Source of the DNA: Saprospiraceae bacterium
GTDB lineage: Bacteria > Bacteroidota > Bacteroidia > Chitinophagales > Saprospiraceae
Direction of reading: 5' to 3'
Assembly: GCA_021739645.1 (NCBI GenBank)
Contig: JAIPBL010000005.1
Location: 1-64,000, forward strand
Length of the DNA: 64,000 bases
Position 1 is the first letter of the stretch. Every line of letters begins with the position of its first letter. Positions 1 to 8,896 of this stretch are shown here, piece by piece. A program made the translations under genes and the position numbers. The notes under the pieces are model-generated. The model searched no databases. It was not told the origin of the DNA and saw only the letters and a list, made by a program, of their open reading frames with translations.

Positions 1-56
1 CCAATTTATTGGGCTGACCGTAAACGATTATCTACACGGTCAGCCCAATAAATTGG
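1..56. repeat. Perfect 21-bp inverted repeat at the window edge
   Basis: Bases 1-21 and 36-56 are exact reverse complements around a 14-base loop. The left arm starts at the first base of the window, so the palindrome may be longer. It lies 11 bases past the stop of the leftward methyltransferase gene and could end its transcript, but there is no clear T-run. It may equally be one of the palindromic spacer elements seen elsewhere in this window. Confidence 0.6.
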
Positions 57-67
57 GCGACCACAAA

Positions 68-769
68 TCAGCTAATCAAAAAAATCGCCGGCCGCTTGCC
101 CAACTCGGGCAGCGGCTTTTTTCGCCATTCGGCAATAGTTTTGGTTTGGACGGACTGCGTCGGCAAAGTCAAATCCACGGCAATGCAAAACCGAGTCCCA
201 GGTTGCAGCACCTTCGCCGCCTGCTCAATGACCGCCCTATTGCGGTAGGGAGTTTCGATGAAAATCTGCGTTTGGCGGTGCTTGGCGACGAGTTGTTCGA
301 GGCGCTTGAGGTCGTCAGCCAAGGCTTTTTGAGAAAGATAACCCTGAAAAGCAAACGACTGCCCATTCATCCCACTCGCCATCAGTGCCAACAGGATGGA
401 CGACGGGCCAACCAGCGGCACGACTTCCACACCACGGCGGTGCGCCAGTTCCACCAACTTCGCACCGGGGTCGGCAATGCCGGGGCAGCCTGCCTCGCTC
501 AGTATGCCGAGGTCGTGGCCTTCCAGCGCAGGACGCAGCAGGTTTTCCAGCTCCGCAACGGGTGTGTGCTCGTTCAGTTCCTCGATTTGGTACTCCGAAA
601 TTGGTTTTGGCGGGTTGGTGGCTTTGATGAAATGGCGGGTTGTTTTTGCTCGCTCGGCCACGAGGTGGCTGAGGCGGTGCAGCACGTCCACTGCGTAAGC
701 GGGGATGGTTTCGATGGCATCGTCGCCAAGTGGACAGGGGATAAGGTAGAGTTTGCCGGGTTTTGTCAT
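68..769 (-). CDS. SAM-dependent methyltransferase, RsmI family
   Basis: Predicted tetrapyrrole-methylase-fold methyltransferase of 233 residues, close to the RsmI family that 2'-O-methylates C1402 of 16S rRNA. Supporting motifs are the N-terminal strand GKLYLIPCPLG, the glycine-rich loop SEAGCPGIADPGAKLV and VPLVGPSSILLALMASG, all placed as in RsmI. It is shorter than E. coli RsmI (about 286 residues), as many Bacteroidota homologues are, so the exact rRNA target is not certain. It is encoded alone and divergent from the ribosomal protein operon. A 252-codon open frame on the opposite strand is only its shadow. Start is the ATG at 769. Confidence 0.8.
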   Translation of the reverse strand: MTKPGKLYLIPCPLGDDAIETIPAYAVDVLHRLSHLVAERAKTTRHFIKATNPPKPISEYQIEELNEHTPVAELENLLRPALEGHDLGILSEAGCPGIADPGAKLVELAHRRGVEVVPLVGPSSILLALMASGMNGQSFAFQGYLSQKALADDLKRLEQLVAKHRQTQIFIETPYRNRAVIEQAAKVLQPGTRFCIAVDLTLPTQSVQTKTIAEWRKKPLPELGKRPAIFLIS

Positions 770-902
770 TGGTGGAACCTCATTGGTTATTTAGTCAGGG
801 GGCAAAGGTAATTGACCAAACCATAGAACTGGCTGCAAGCTGCCAACTGCCTAGCCGCCAACTTATTTTTAACGAAGTCTATCATTTTACCAGAAAACTA
901 AC

Positions 903-910
903 TACTTTTG
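903..910 (+). promoter_or_regulatory. Possible -7 box for the rpsF operon
   Basis: TACTTTTG matches the Bacteroidota sigma-A -7 consensus TAnnTTTG exactly. It lies about 110 bases before the rpsF start, which would leave a long leader. No good TTTG -33 box is seen 19-21 bases upstream; TTTTA near 885 is the nearest. The call rests on one short motif. Confidence 0.35.
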
Positions 911-1018
911 CCCGCCTTTTCGAAAAGCTCTCCGTTACGAAGGTTGGTTTAATCGCAAGTCGTAAAAAATCAACAGTTGGGACGGAAGCTCCGAAATCAT
1001 TAAATACTTCAAAACAGT

Positions 1019-1738
1019 ATGCGAAATTACGAAGTAACTTTCATCGTAGATCCAGTTCTGTCGGGCGATGAAATCAAGGCGACAGCTCAGAAATATGTGG
1101 ATCAGCTCCAGACAAGTGGAGCAAGCATCGTACATGTGGATGAGATGGGGTTGCGTCAGTTGGCTTATGAAATCAACAAGCGCCACTCTGGGTACTACTA
1201 CTGCGTCGAGTTCCAATCGGAAGCAGCACAGTACCTAACATCGCTAGAACTCAACATGCGCCGTGACGAACGTCTCCTGCGCTTCCTGACCATTGCCCTG
1301 GACAAGTACGGCGTTAAGTACAACGCTGACAAACGTGCTGGCATCATCGGCAAGACGAAAAAGAAAAGCAAAGGTGGTGCTGACATGAACGCTGGGTCTG
1401 GTGCACCTGCCGCTGCCGCTCCAAAGGCGAAAATTGCAAAGGCTCAACCGCCACAGCCAGACAACCTGAAGCGCATCGAGGGCATCGGCCCGAAAATCGC
1501 CGAGGTGCTCAAAGCTGCCAATATTGATTCCTTTACAAAACTTGCTGCCATGACGCCAGACCAAATCAAGGACTTGCTCAATGCTGCCGGTGACCGTTTC
1601 AGCTTCCAAGACCCTGCTACTTGGCCAGCGCAAGCTGACCTTGCCGCTCAAGGCGAATGGGACAAGCTCAAGAAATGGCAGGACGAACTGAAGGGTGGTA
1701 AGGTCGTTGCCGCTGGTTCAAAAGACGAGGAAGAATAA
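1019..1738 (+). CDS. rpsF: 30S ribosomal protein S6 with C-terminal helix-hairpin-helix extension
   Basis: Residues 1-120 are a standard bacterial S6 (MRNYEVTFIVDP start, INKRHSGYYY, MRRDERLLRFL), which binds 16S rRNA with S18. After an Ala/Pro/Lys linker (about 121-150) there is a second domain with the motif RIEGIGPKIAEVLKAANI, then a Trp-rich segment (PATWPAQADLAAQGEWDKL). This resembles the H3TH/helix-hairpin-helix module found in predicted flap-endonuclease-like proteins. The total of 239 residues is about twice the usual S6 length. From memory, similar tails occur on other ribosomal proteins in some Bacteroidota. It heads the rpsF-rpsR-rplI operon. The S6 identity is certain; the function of the tail is unknown. 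Confidence 0.95.
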   Translation: MRNYEVTFIVDPVLSGDEIKATAQKYVDQLQTSGASIVHVDEMGLRQLAYEINKRHSGYYYCVEFQSEAAQYLTSLELNMRRDERLLRFLTIALDKYGVKYNADKRAGIIGKTKKKSKGGADMNAGSGAPAAAAPKAKIAKAQPPQPDNLKRIEGIGPKIAEVLKAANIDSFTKLAAMTPDQIKDLLNAAGDRFSFQDPATWPAQADLAAQGEWDKLKKWQDELKGGKVVAAGSKDEEE

Positions 1739-1789
1739 GCCTCGCCTGACGTTCAACACAAAATTTTTTAACAAAAAAATTCAAAAATC

Positions 1790-2059
1790 ATGGCTGCATC
1801 AAGAGACGATATTAAGTTTCTAAGCAATCCGAACATCGGCCAGCAACGCAAGAAGTATTGCCGCTTCCGTAAGTTCGGCATCAAATATATTGATTACAAA
1901 GACGCTGATTTTCTGCTGCAATTTGTCAATGACCAAGGTAAAGTACTTCCCCGCCGTATCACCGGCAACTCGCTGAAGTACCAGCGCCGGGTGGCTACCG
2001 CTGTAAAGCGGGCACGTCACCTTGCCATGTTGCCTTATTTGACCGACTTGCTGAAATAG
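1790..2059 (+). CDS. rpsR: 30S ribosomal protein S18
   Basis: An 89-residue S18, the partner of S6 on the platform of the 30S subunit. Typical signatures are KYCRFRKFGIKYIDYKD and RRITGNSLKYQRRVATAVKRARHLAMLPY. It has normal length and sits in the usual place between rpsF and rplI, 51 bases after rpsF. The spacer is AT-rich with no recognisable Shine-Dalgarno sequence, as is normal in Bacteroidota. Confidence 0.97.
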   Translation: MAASRDDIKFLSNPNIGQQRKKYCRFRKFGIKYIDYKDADFLLQFVNDQGKVLPRRITGNSLKYQRRVATAVKRARHLAMLPYLTDLLK

Positions 2060-2071
2060 TTCATTTTGGTG

Positions 2072-2157
2072 AATGGAAATTAGGAATTAGGAATTAGGAA
2101 TTGGGGTTTACGAAATTCATAAATACCCAATTACAAATTCCCAATTACAAATTCCCA
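2072..2157. repeat. Imperfect palindromic spacer between rpsR and rplI
   Basis: The left half is tandem ATTAGGA units and the right half tandem CCCAATTACAAATT units, so the two halves pair imperfectly into one long hairpin. Similar low-complexity palindromes fill spacers further along the window (for example 19165-19240). Confidence 0.5.
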
Positions 2158-2179
2158 ACCGCCGCAAACTCGCAGAACA

Positions 2180-2713
2180 ATGGATATTATTCTTCTGAAA
2201 AATCTCGATAAAGTTGGCCGCAAGTTTGACATCGTCAAGGTAAAAGACGGTTATGGCCGCAACTTCCTGATACCTCAGGGATTGGCCCTCGTTGCCAACA
2301 AAGTCAACCGCAACAACCTCGAAAGCTTCAAGCGCCAAGAATCGTCCAAGTTGAACAAGAAATTGGACATCTTCAAAGCAATTGCTGCCAAGCTGAAAGG
2401 TCAAAAGTTGACCATCACCGCCAAGACTGGCACCTCTGGTAAAATATTTGGCTCCGTCACCAATATCCAGATTGCGCAGGCATTGCGCGACCAACTGGAT
2501 ATTGACATCGACCGCAGGGACATCCTGCTGCCGGATGACCACATCAAGATGATTGGTGATTACGTAGCTACGCTTGACCTCCACCCCGACGTGGATGCCA
2601 AAGTCGAGTTCTCGGTAATTCCCGACGATCCGGAACTGGCCAAGCGCCTCGCTGAAGCTGCTGCCGAAGCTGCATTGGACGCCGCTGCTGAGGCTTCTGA
2701 CGACAACCTATAA
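2180..2713 (+). CDS. rplI: 50S ribosomal protein L9
   Basis: L9 of 177 residues. The N-terminal rRNA-binding domain is clear (MDIILLKNLDKVGRKFDIVKVKDGYGRNFLIPQG, split here only by the length rule), followed by the long connecting helix and the C-terminal domain (AKTGTSGKIFGSVT). Confidence 0.1.
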   Translation: MDIILLKNLDKVGRKFDIVKVKDGYGRNFLIPQGLALVANKVNRNNLESFKRQESSKLNKKLDIFKAIAAKLKGQKLTITAKTGTSGKIFGSVTNIQIAQALRDQLDIDIDRRDILLPDDHIKMIGDYVATLDLHPDVDAKVEFSVIPDDPELAKRLAEAAAEAALDAAAEASDDNL

Positions 2714-2736
2714 ATCTGGTTTCCAGATTTTACCAT

Positions 2737-2770
2737 AAAGCCCATCCGCTTCAAAACGGATGGGCTTTTT
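2737..2770 (+). terminator. Rho-independent terminator after rplI
   Basis: A 12-base stem (AAAGCCCATCCG pairing with CGGATGGGCTTT) with an 8-base loop is followed by a T-run. It lies 24 bases after the rplI stop. A smaller hairpin (AAATCTGG/CCAGATTT) precedes it. Confidence 0.85.
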
Positions 2771-2928
2771 TCCGCTCCCTAAACCAAATTCCAAAGTTGT
2801 TAAGACTCACCCATTTTGAAATCCAGTGATTCCCCGCCACCCTAAGCAAAGTAATGGTCAATATCAAGTTGAGAAGAAGCGAAATTTTTACTCACGCTAA
2901 CTTTATATTTAAAAAATCCACCTAAAAA

Positions 2929-2960
2929 TTTGACTGTTTAAAGAATAACTCATTCTTTTG
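2929..2960 (+). promoter_or_regulatory. Possible promoter of the Rrf2 regulator gene
   Basis: TTTG at 2929-2932 and TTCTTTTG at 2953-2960 resemble the Bacteroidota -33 (TTTG) and -7 (TAnnTTTG, one mismatch) boxes with a 20-base spacing. They lie about 30 bases before the TTG start of the downstream gene. Confidence 0.3.
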
Positions 2961-2991
2961 CGACTAAATACTCTTAAATCTTATTTACAAA

Positions 2992-3429
2992 TTGAAAGTA
3001 CTTTCAAAAGGCACGGTTTATGGTCTAAGAGCCTTGGTTTATCTTGCAACCCAAAAAGACCGGACAGGTTACGTGAGTATTGGAGAGATATCGGAGAAAC
3101 TCGACATTTCCTTCCATTTTTTGACAAAAACATTTCAGATGCTCACCCAAAAAGGCATCTTGGAATCATACCGAGGCCCCAGTGGTGGCATTGCCCTGAA
3201 CAAGCCGGCAGAACAGATTTTCCTTTTCGACATCGTCAAGATACTCGAAGGGGACGACTTTTTTGACAAATGCCTTTTGGGGCTGCCCGGGTGCGGTGAC
3301 TTTGAACCTTGCCCAGTGCATGATTTTTGGAAGGTGGCAAAGGCCGCACTGAAAAACGAGTTCGAAATTACATCCCTGGCCGAATTGGGGGCAAAAGTAA
3401 CCGACGAAAGACTGCGCCTTAGTGCGTAG
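2992..3429 (+). CDS. Rrf2-family regulator, NsrR-like
   Basis: A 145-residue Rrf2 winged-helix repressor. The DNA-binding part reads GLRALVYLAT...IGEISEKLDISFHFLTKTFQ, followed by the wing RGPSGGIALNKP. Three cysteines, C94, C101 and C107, lie where IscR and NsrR bind an iron-sulfur cluster. The start is the TTG at 2992, because the residues just before it do not fit the family, and a decayed paralogue at 38144 begins with the same TTG-AAA. It lies about 110 bases before a nitric oxide reductase gene, so an NO-responsive repressor is the likely role. That assignment is by context, not proven by sequence. Confidence 0.85.
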   Translation: MKVLSKGTVYGLRALVYLATQKDRTGYVSIGEISEKLDISFHFLTKTFQMLTQKGILESYRGPSGGIALNKPAEQIFLFDIVKILEGDDFFDKCLLGLPGCGDFEPCPVHDFWKVAKAALKNEFEITSLAELGAKVTDERLRLSA

Positions 3430-3540
3430 GTTTTTTTTGCTCCTAATTAAGATAAAATACTCTCAATACTTCCATTCACATATATTAAAGCCGAAAGGGC
3501 TAGTTGCCCGTTCTGCTTTTTTTTAAAAAATGCAACAGAA

Positions 3541-5931
3541 ATGAAAGGAACGCAAGACGCTTCGTCCAACGGCACCAAGAGCATCAACTACTTCATGAAC
3601 ACTAAAAACTGGTGGCAGCCGCTGCTGTTCATCCTGGTCATCAGCGTGGCAGGGGTCAGTATGATCGGCTACCAGACCTACAACGATGCCCCACCCATGA
3701 CTGGCTTCAAAACGCCTTCGGGTGAGGTGATGATTGACAAAACAACCATCGAGGAGGGGCAGAAGGTCTTTCACAAATACGCACTGATGGAGTACGGCTC
3801 GTTTTTCGGCGATGGGGCGCAGCGGGGGCCAGACTATACGGCCGAGGCATTGCATTACCTCACGGTTTACATGAACGAGTACCATGTGGCGGCTTTCAGA
3901 AAAGAAAATGGTCGGGACGCCACCGACATGGAGCAAAAAATCATCGGGGAAACCATCAAGGCAGAACTGAAGGAAAACCGCTACGAGGAAGCCGGGAACA
4001 TCGTCACCCTGACCGAAGCCCAAGCCTACGCTTTGGGGAAACTGAGGACGTATTACACCGATATTTTTATTGATAAAAATACCGAGGGTTCGTTCCCCCC
4101 AAAGGACTACATCACCGACAGGCAAGAAGTAGAAAACTTGGCGTCTTTTTTCTTTTGGGGGGCTTGGGTATGCGCAGCTGAACGACCAGGCAGTGACTTC
4201 AGCTATACCCACAACTGGCCCTACGATGCTGCCGCAGGCAACACGCCTACCTCACCCGTCATACTATGGAGCGTTTTAGGGATGCTGGCATTTGTACTGA
4301 TGTGCGGCATCGTGCTGTACTATATCGGTCAGTACAACCAGCTCCCGAACAAGTTTTTCAAGCCTTCAAGCAAAGACCTACTGACCGCCGAAAAAGTTGC
4401 CAATTTCAAACCAACGAAGACGCAGCGGGCCACTTACAAGTTCTTCGCCGTGGCCATTATCCTGTTCTTCGTGCAGGTTTTGAGCGGCATCATCACCATC
4501 AACGACTTCGTAAACTTCCTTGGCTGGTTCGGCATCCACCCATCCGAAGTTTTCCCGGTGACCATGTCCCGCAGTTGGCACCTGATGCTGGCGCTCTACT
4601 GGATTTCGACCTGCTGGATTGCCTCGTCCATTTTCATACTCCCCATTTTGGCCAAAAAGGAAATCCCCAACCAATTGCCCCTCATCAACACGCTTTTCTG
4701 GATGCTTTTTGTGCTGGTCGGCGGCTCGCTGCTCGGCATGGTGCTGGGGCCGAAGGGTGTTTTCGGCGAGTGGTGGCACTTGTTGGGACACCAAGGCTGG
4801 GAATATGTTGACTTCGGAAAAGTTTACCAAGTCCTGCTCATGCTCATTTTTGTATTGTGGGGTGTGGTGGTTTATCGGGGGGTAAAACCCGCCTTCGTAA
4901 AAGGCGAACCCTGGAACCTACCGAACTGGATCATCTACTCCGTTATCGGCATCCCGTTGCTGTTCCTGTCGGGCTTTGTTGCGAAGCCGGAAACCAATTT
5001 CGTCATCGCCGACTTCTGGCGCTGGATGGTCATCCACATGTGGGTGGAAGCGTTTTTTGAGGTGTTCATCACCGTCATCGTCAGCTATTTGATGGTGCTG
5101 ATGGGCTTGGTGAGCCGTCAGGCTGCCATCCGGGTGGTCTATTTTGCCACCATACTTTTCCTCGGAACGGGGCTGTTGGGTATCTCCCACAATTTTTACT
5201 GGAACGCAAAACCCGTGGCCACGATGGCGCTCGGTTCTGTGTTTTCCACCCTGCAATTTGTCCCACTTATTTTGTTGACCGTGGAGGCTTGGCGTTTCAA
5301 GAACATGCCTAAAATGGCCGTCAATGGCGTCGAAAAAAAGCACCTTGGAAACTTCGGCTTCCCGGAAGTCTTCCTGTTCCTTATCGCCACCAACTTTTGG
5401 AACTTCTTCGGTGCGGGCGTCATGGGCATCATCGTCAACCTACCCATCATGAACTATTTCGAGCACGGCTCCTACCTCACCATCAACCACGCTCACGCTG
5501 CATTGATGGGGGTCTATGGCAATATTTCGCTGGCAGCACTGCTCTTCGCTTCAAGGTTGTTGCTCAAGGAAAACCGCTGGAGCGAGAAGGTGGTCAAATT
5601 CACTTTCTGGGCCATCAACGCTGGTCTGATGCTAATGGTCCTCCTCGATTTGTTCCCCGCAGGGGCCATCCAATTCAAGGCCATCGTGGACAACGGGCTT
5701 TGGTTTGCCCGCTCGCACGAGTTCATCGGAGGCGGCATCTTCGAACAACTGACATGGCTGCGGGGCATCGGTGCTTCCGTCTTCTTCTTTGGTGGGGTGA
5801 TCCCGTTGGCTTGGTTCATCGTTTCGAGGTGGGGTTCGCTCAAGACAGCCTCCGTTATGGTCGTAGAACTCGACAGTGGTCCCGAAGAAACAGAAGACCA
5901 AACTGAGCATGAAGAAGAATTAACCGCATAG
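3541..5931 (+). CDS. norZ: Quinol-dependent nitric oxide reductase (qNOR)
   Basis: Single-subunit membrane NO reductase (2 NO to N2O using quinol). It has 796 residues, the right size for a qNOR. An N-terminal membrane anchor (about 24-44) and a periplasmic domain with fused cytochrome-c-like fold but no CxxCH motif are followed by the NorB core of about 12-13 membrane segments. Haem and FeB ligands can be seen: SRSWHLMLALYW, HMWVEAFFEVF (also supplies the conserved Glu) and YLTINHAHAALMGVYGN. An Rrf2/NsrR-like gene precedes it and a terminator follows. No nitrite reductase is present in the window, so the NO source is not visible here. A second ATG at 3595 is a possible alternative start. 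Confidence 0.93.
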   Translation: MKGTQDASSNGTKSINYFMNTKNWWQPLLFILVISVAGVSMIGYQTYNDAPPMTGFKTPSGEVMIDKTTIEEGQKVFHKYALMEYGSFFGDGAQRGPDYTAEALHYLTVYMNEYHVAAFRKENGRDATDMEQKIIGETIKAELKENRYEEAGNIVTLTEAQAYALGKLRTYYTDIFIDKNTEGSFPPKDYITDRQEVENLASFFFWGAWVCAAERPGSDFSYTHNWPYDAAAGNTPTSPVILWSVLGMLAFVLMCGIVLYYIGQYNQLPNKFFKPSSKDLLTAEKVANFKPTKTQRATYKFFAVAIILFFVQVLSGIITINDFVNFLGWFGIHPSEVFPVTMSRSWHLMLALYWISTCWIASSIFILPILAKKEIPNQLPLINTLFWMLFVLVGGSLLGMVLGPKGVFGEWWHLLGHQGWEYVDFGKVYQVLLMLIFVLWGVVVYRGVKPAFVKGEPWNLPNWIIYSVIGIPLLFLSGFVAKPETNFVIADFWRWMVIHMWVEAFFEVFITVIVSYLMVLMGLVSRQAAIRVVYFATILFLGTGLLGISHNFYWNAKPVATMALGSVFSTLQFVPLILLTVEAWRFKNMPKMAVNGVEKKHLGNFGFPEVFLFLIATNFWNFFGAGVMGIIVNLPIMNYFEHGSYLTINHAHAALMGVYGNISLAALLFASRLLLKENRWSEKVVKFTFWAINAGLMLMVLLDLFPAGAIQFKAIVDNGLWFARSHEFIGGGIFEQLTWLRGIGASVFFFGGVIPLAWFIVSRWGSLKTASVMVVELDSGPEETEDQTEHEEELTA

Positions 5932-5952
5932 TTAATACATTAAATAAATCGT

Positions 5953-5982
5953 GTGGGTGGCGCATTTGCCACCCACTTTTTT
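5953..5982 (+). terminator. Terminator after norZ
   Basis: A 9-bp stem GTGGGTGGC/GCCACCCAC with a 6-base loop is followed directly by six T. It lies 21 bases past the norZ stop and separates norZ from the peroxidase gene. Confidence 0.85.
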
Positions 5983-6002
5983 AACAACCAAATTAATTTC
6001 TC

Positions 6003-7916
6003 ATGAAAAATTCTACAAAAATCCTTGCTGTCTTGGGCATTGTCCTGTTCATGGCAACGCTCAATTTTGCACAAAGTAATCGTACCATTGACGGCTACGA
6101 CAACAACCTCCTCAACAAGGAATGGGGTTCCGTGGGCGTCAACCAGCTCCATCCAGGCGCAGTCGGGTTTGCGGATGGTATCTCTGAACCGGCAGGCCCG
6201 AACCTTCCGAACCCCCGTTTTATCAGCAACTCGCTTTTTATGCAAAACACGCTCGCCAACGACCCTCGCAACCTGAGCTCTTACTGCTGGGTTTGGGGGC
6301 AGTTCATTGACCACGACATCACCCTGGTGAAAGACCACCCCACCGAAGGGTTGTCCATCCCCATTCCTGCTGGCGATGTTTTTTTTGACCCGGCGGGCAC
6401 AGGTACGGCAACTATTCCCATAAAAAGGTCAGGATATGACCCCCTCACGGGTACTGGCACCGACAATCCCCGGCAGTTTGTCAATTCGATTTCGTCCTAC
6501 ATTGATGCCTCTGCGGTGTACGGTTCGGACGAGCAACGGGCGGTTTGGCTGCGCACTTTTTCTGACGGAAAACTCAAGGTTTCTGCTGGCAACCTGATGC
6601 CCTGGAACACCACGACTGGCGAGTTCAATGCCCCCATTGACCCGACCACACCGGAAATGGCGATGCCGCTGCCATTTGTCCAAAAATGGTTCGTAGCAGG
6701 TGATGTTCGGGCAAACGAAAACCCGTTCCTGACGAGCATGCACACGCTGTTCGTGCGGGAGCACAACCGCCTGTGCGATGTGGTTAAAACCGAGCATCCT
6801 GCTTGGACGGAGGAGCAGATTTACCAACACGCCCGCAAGTTGGTGGGTGGCCAGATGCAAGCCATCGTGTATGAGGAATGGCTGCCCATGATGGGCATCC
6901 ACCTGCCGCCCTATGGCACTTACAGCCTCGCCACCAATGCTGGCATCATGAACGTTTTCTCGGCAGCAGCCTATCGTTACGGCCACACCACAATCAACAG
7001 CATCCTAGTGCGCATGGACAACGATGGCAACTATATGCCCCAAGGCGACATCCTGCTGAGGGACGCATTTTTCAACCCAGGCGCCACAACAGCGGTTGGC
7101 GGCATTGAGCCTTACCTGATTGGCATGGCCACCGTTGTGCAGCAGGATTTCGACTGCAAGGTGGTGGACGACCTGCGCAACTTCCTCTTCGGCGCCCCGG
7201 GCGCTGGCGGGATGGACCTTACCGCCATCAACATCGAACGTGGACGGGAGCGGGGATTGCCGGACTACAACACCGTCAGGGCTGAATTTGGGCTGGAACC
7301 AGTGCCAGGTTTTTCCCAGATGTCCTCCGATCCGCTCATGAACCAAACGCTCGAATTCATTTATGGCGATATCAACAAAATCGACCCCTGGGTGGGCATG
7401 TTGTCTGAAAACCACATGCCGAACGCACTTTATGGCGAAACGGCCAAGACCATCATTGAGCAGCAGTTCCTCGCCCTACGGGACGGCGACCGTTACTATT
7501 ACGAAAACGACCCCTTCATTTCACTGGAAGAAAAACAGTGGATCAAGGCGACTAAGCTCTCCGAGGTTATCCGCCGGAACACGCCCGTCACCATCGTTCA
7601 GGATGAAATTTTCAAGGCTCAGTCGTTTGTTAGTGCCACCAAAGAAACAGTCAGCAACGAGGGGATTGACTTTGCACTCTACCCGAACCCTGCGAGGGAG
7701 ATGATTTTCCTGCGCATACCTTCCACTCAACGCCAAGATGCTATCATTCGGGTCATTGATTTGCAGGGTAAGGTCATCTTGCAACGCAACGCTCTGCTGT
7801 CGGATGGGAACAATACGCTGACGCTAACCCTGCCATTTGATTGTGCACCGGGATTGTACATCGTTACCATTCAAGCGGGTGACAAGATTGGGCATCAGCG
7901 ATTGGTAAAACAATAA
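6003..7916 (+). CDS. Secreted animal-type haem peroxidase with type IX sorting tail
   Basis: A 637-residue protein with a signal peptide (about 1-22, ending near LNFAQ) and an animal haem peroxidase domain (about 30-530). Visible motifs are the distal-histidine segment WGQFIDHDITL, the Asn/Arg-rich YIDASAVYGS, REHNRLCDVV, the proximal-histidine segment AAYRYGHTTINS and the family signature INIERGRERGLPDYN. The last 80 residues (FALYPNPAREMIFLRI... to HQRLVKQ) form a type IX secretion C-terminal domain, so it is probably exported to the surface. Its substrate is unknown. It follows norZ, but a terminator separates them, so co-function is only suggested. Confidence 0.88.
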   Translation: MKNSTKILAVLGIVLFMATLNFAQSNRTIDGYDNNLLNKEWGSVGVNQLHPGAVGFADGISEPAGPNLPNPRFISNSLFMQNTLANDPRNLSSYCWVWGQFIDHDITLVKDHPTEGLSIPIPAGDVFFDPAGTGTATIPIKRSGYDPLTGTGTDNPRQFVNSISSYIDASAVYGSDEQRAVWLRTFSDGKLKVSAGNLMPWNTTTGEFNAPIDPTTPEMAMPLPFVQKWFVAGDVRANENPFLTSMHTLFVREHNRLCDVVKTEHPAWTEEQIYQHARKLVGGQMQAIVYEEWLPMMGIHLPPYGTYSLATNAGIMNVFSAAAYRYGHTTINSILVRMDNDGNYMPQGDILLRDAFFNPGATTAVGGIEPYLIGMATVVQQDFDCKVVDDLRNFLFGAPGAGGMDLTAINIERGRERGLPDYNTVRAEFGLEPVPGFSQMSSDPLMNQTLEFIYGDINKIDPWVGMLSENHMPNALYGETAKTIIEQQFLALRDGDRYYYENDPFISLEEKQWIKATKLSEVIRRNTPVTIVQDEIFKAQSFVSATKETVSNEGIDFALYPNPAREMIFLRIPSTQRQDAIIRVIDLQGKVILQRNALLSDGNNTLTLTLPFDCAPGLYIVTIQAGDKIGHQRLVKQ

Positions 7917-8128
7917 AATCAGCGGCACTTCTGGTCTTGAAGTTTACCAGAATAGGAAACGGGACAGGATGATTAAATTGATAATCAGTGCGCACACCAA
8001 GACTGATTGAAATTCGGATTTATAGTTTTTTATGGTGGCTTTGGAGGAAAGTGGGGCAGGTGGCAGTTGCTGTTCGTCCGACTTTCTCCAAACCATTTTA
8101 GTTCTTAGATACTGACAAACTACCACGT

Positions 8129-8845
8129 ATGGCAAACACCGCCCATTCCATTGAGACGCCGTCCCTTAAACTGCTCAACGACAAATTCTCAAGCCTCGAT
8201 ATTGCTGACCGAATCAGAGAATTGTACGATTATTTTGACCAAGAAGATGTGCTGGTGACCACTTCGTTTGGCAACAATTCCGCCACCCTGCTGCAATTGG
8301 TAAGCCAAGCAAAGCCAGACCAGAAAGTGCATTTCATCAATACCGGATTTCATTTCCCTGAAACCTTGAAGTACAAAGACCAGCTCATGAAATTGTTCAA
8401 CCTGAACTTGGTTGAATTGTCGCCTTCGGCTCAAATACACGAAATGACCTGCCACCGCCGCCTTTGGGAGACACATCCCGACTCCTGCTGCTACTTGAAC
8501 AAAATATTGCCCCTCGAACCACTGAAGGAACAGCACAAAGTCTGGATATCCGGGCTGACTAGTTTCCAAACTGCTAACCGCCAAATGATGCAAATTTTCG
8601 AGCCGTCGTTTGTTGCAGAAAAAATCATCCGTTTCAACCCCCTGATAGATAGGACTGAAGCACAAATCAGGCAGTTCCGTCAGTCCCACAAGTTACCCTC
8701 CCACCCATTGGAAAGGCAGGGCTACGGTTCAGTCGGATGCAAGCCGTGCACCACCTGTGATGCTGGCCGTGATGGCCGCTGGAAGGGCCAATCGAAAACC
8801 GAATGCGGGTTGCACACAAATATTAATAAAACCGAGTTTTCATAA
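8129..8845 (+). CDS. cysH: Phosphoadenylyl-/adenylyl-sulfate reductase
   Basis: A 238-residue assimilatory reductase that turns activated sulfate into sulfite. The nucleotide-binding loop is VTTSFGNNSATLL. The paired cysteines in HPDSCCYLNKILPL and the C-terminal CKPCTTCDAG give the CC...CxxC set that holds a 4Fe-4S cluster in APS-type reductases. The catalytic tail KTECGLH is present. The cluster cysteines point to APS rather than PAPS as substrate. No ATP sulfurylase or sulfite reductase is in the window. A likely terminator lies between it and the next gene. Confidence 0.9.
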   Translation: MANTAHSIETPSLKLLNDKFSSLDIADRIRELYDYFDQEDVLVTTSFGNNSATLLQLVSQAKPDQKVHFINTGFHFPETLKYKDQLMKLFNLNLVELSPSAQIHEMTCHRRLWETHPDSCCYLNKILPLEPLKEQHKVWISGLTSFQTANRQMMQIFEPSFVAEKIIRFNPLIDRTEAQIRQFRQSHKLPSHPLERQGYGSVGCKPCTTCDAGRDGRWKGQSKTECGLHTNINKTEFS

Positions 8846-8849
8846 ACGA

Positions 8850-8879
8850 AGAGGTGCAACTGTCACCTCTTTCTTTTTA
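8850..8879 (+). terminator. Likely terminator after cysH
   Basis: A 7-bp stem AGAGGTG/CACCTCT with a 7-base loop is followed by TTCTTTTTAT. It starts 4 bases after the cysH stop. It may only partly separate cysH from the gene at 8897. Confidence 0.6.
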
Positions 8880-8896
8880 TCATCAAAAACAAACTT

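Noticed and set aside
53-811. 252-codon open frame on the plus strand opposite the methyltransferase
   Set aside because: It mirrors a well-conserved RsmI-family gene and its translation has no recognisable motif; long antisense frames are common here because of codon bias.
910-1018. S6:S18 autoregulatory leader RNA before rpsF
   Set aside because: The leader is long enough and such leaders exist in many phyla, but I could not fold a convincing stem with the CCG-bulge motif by eye.
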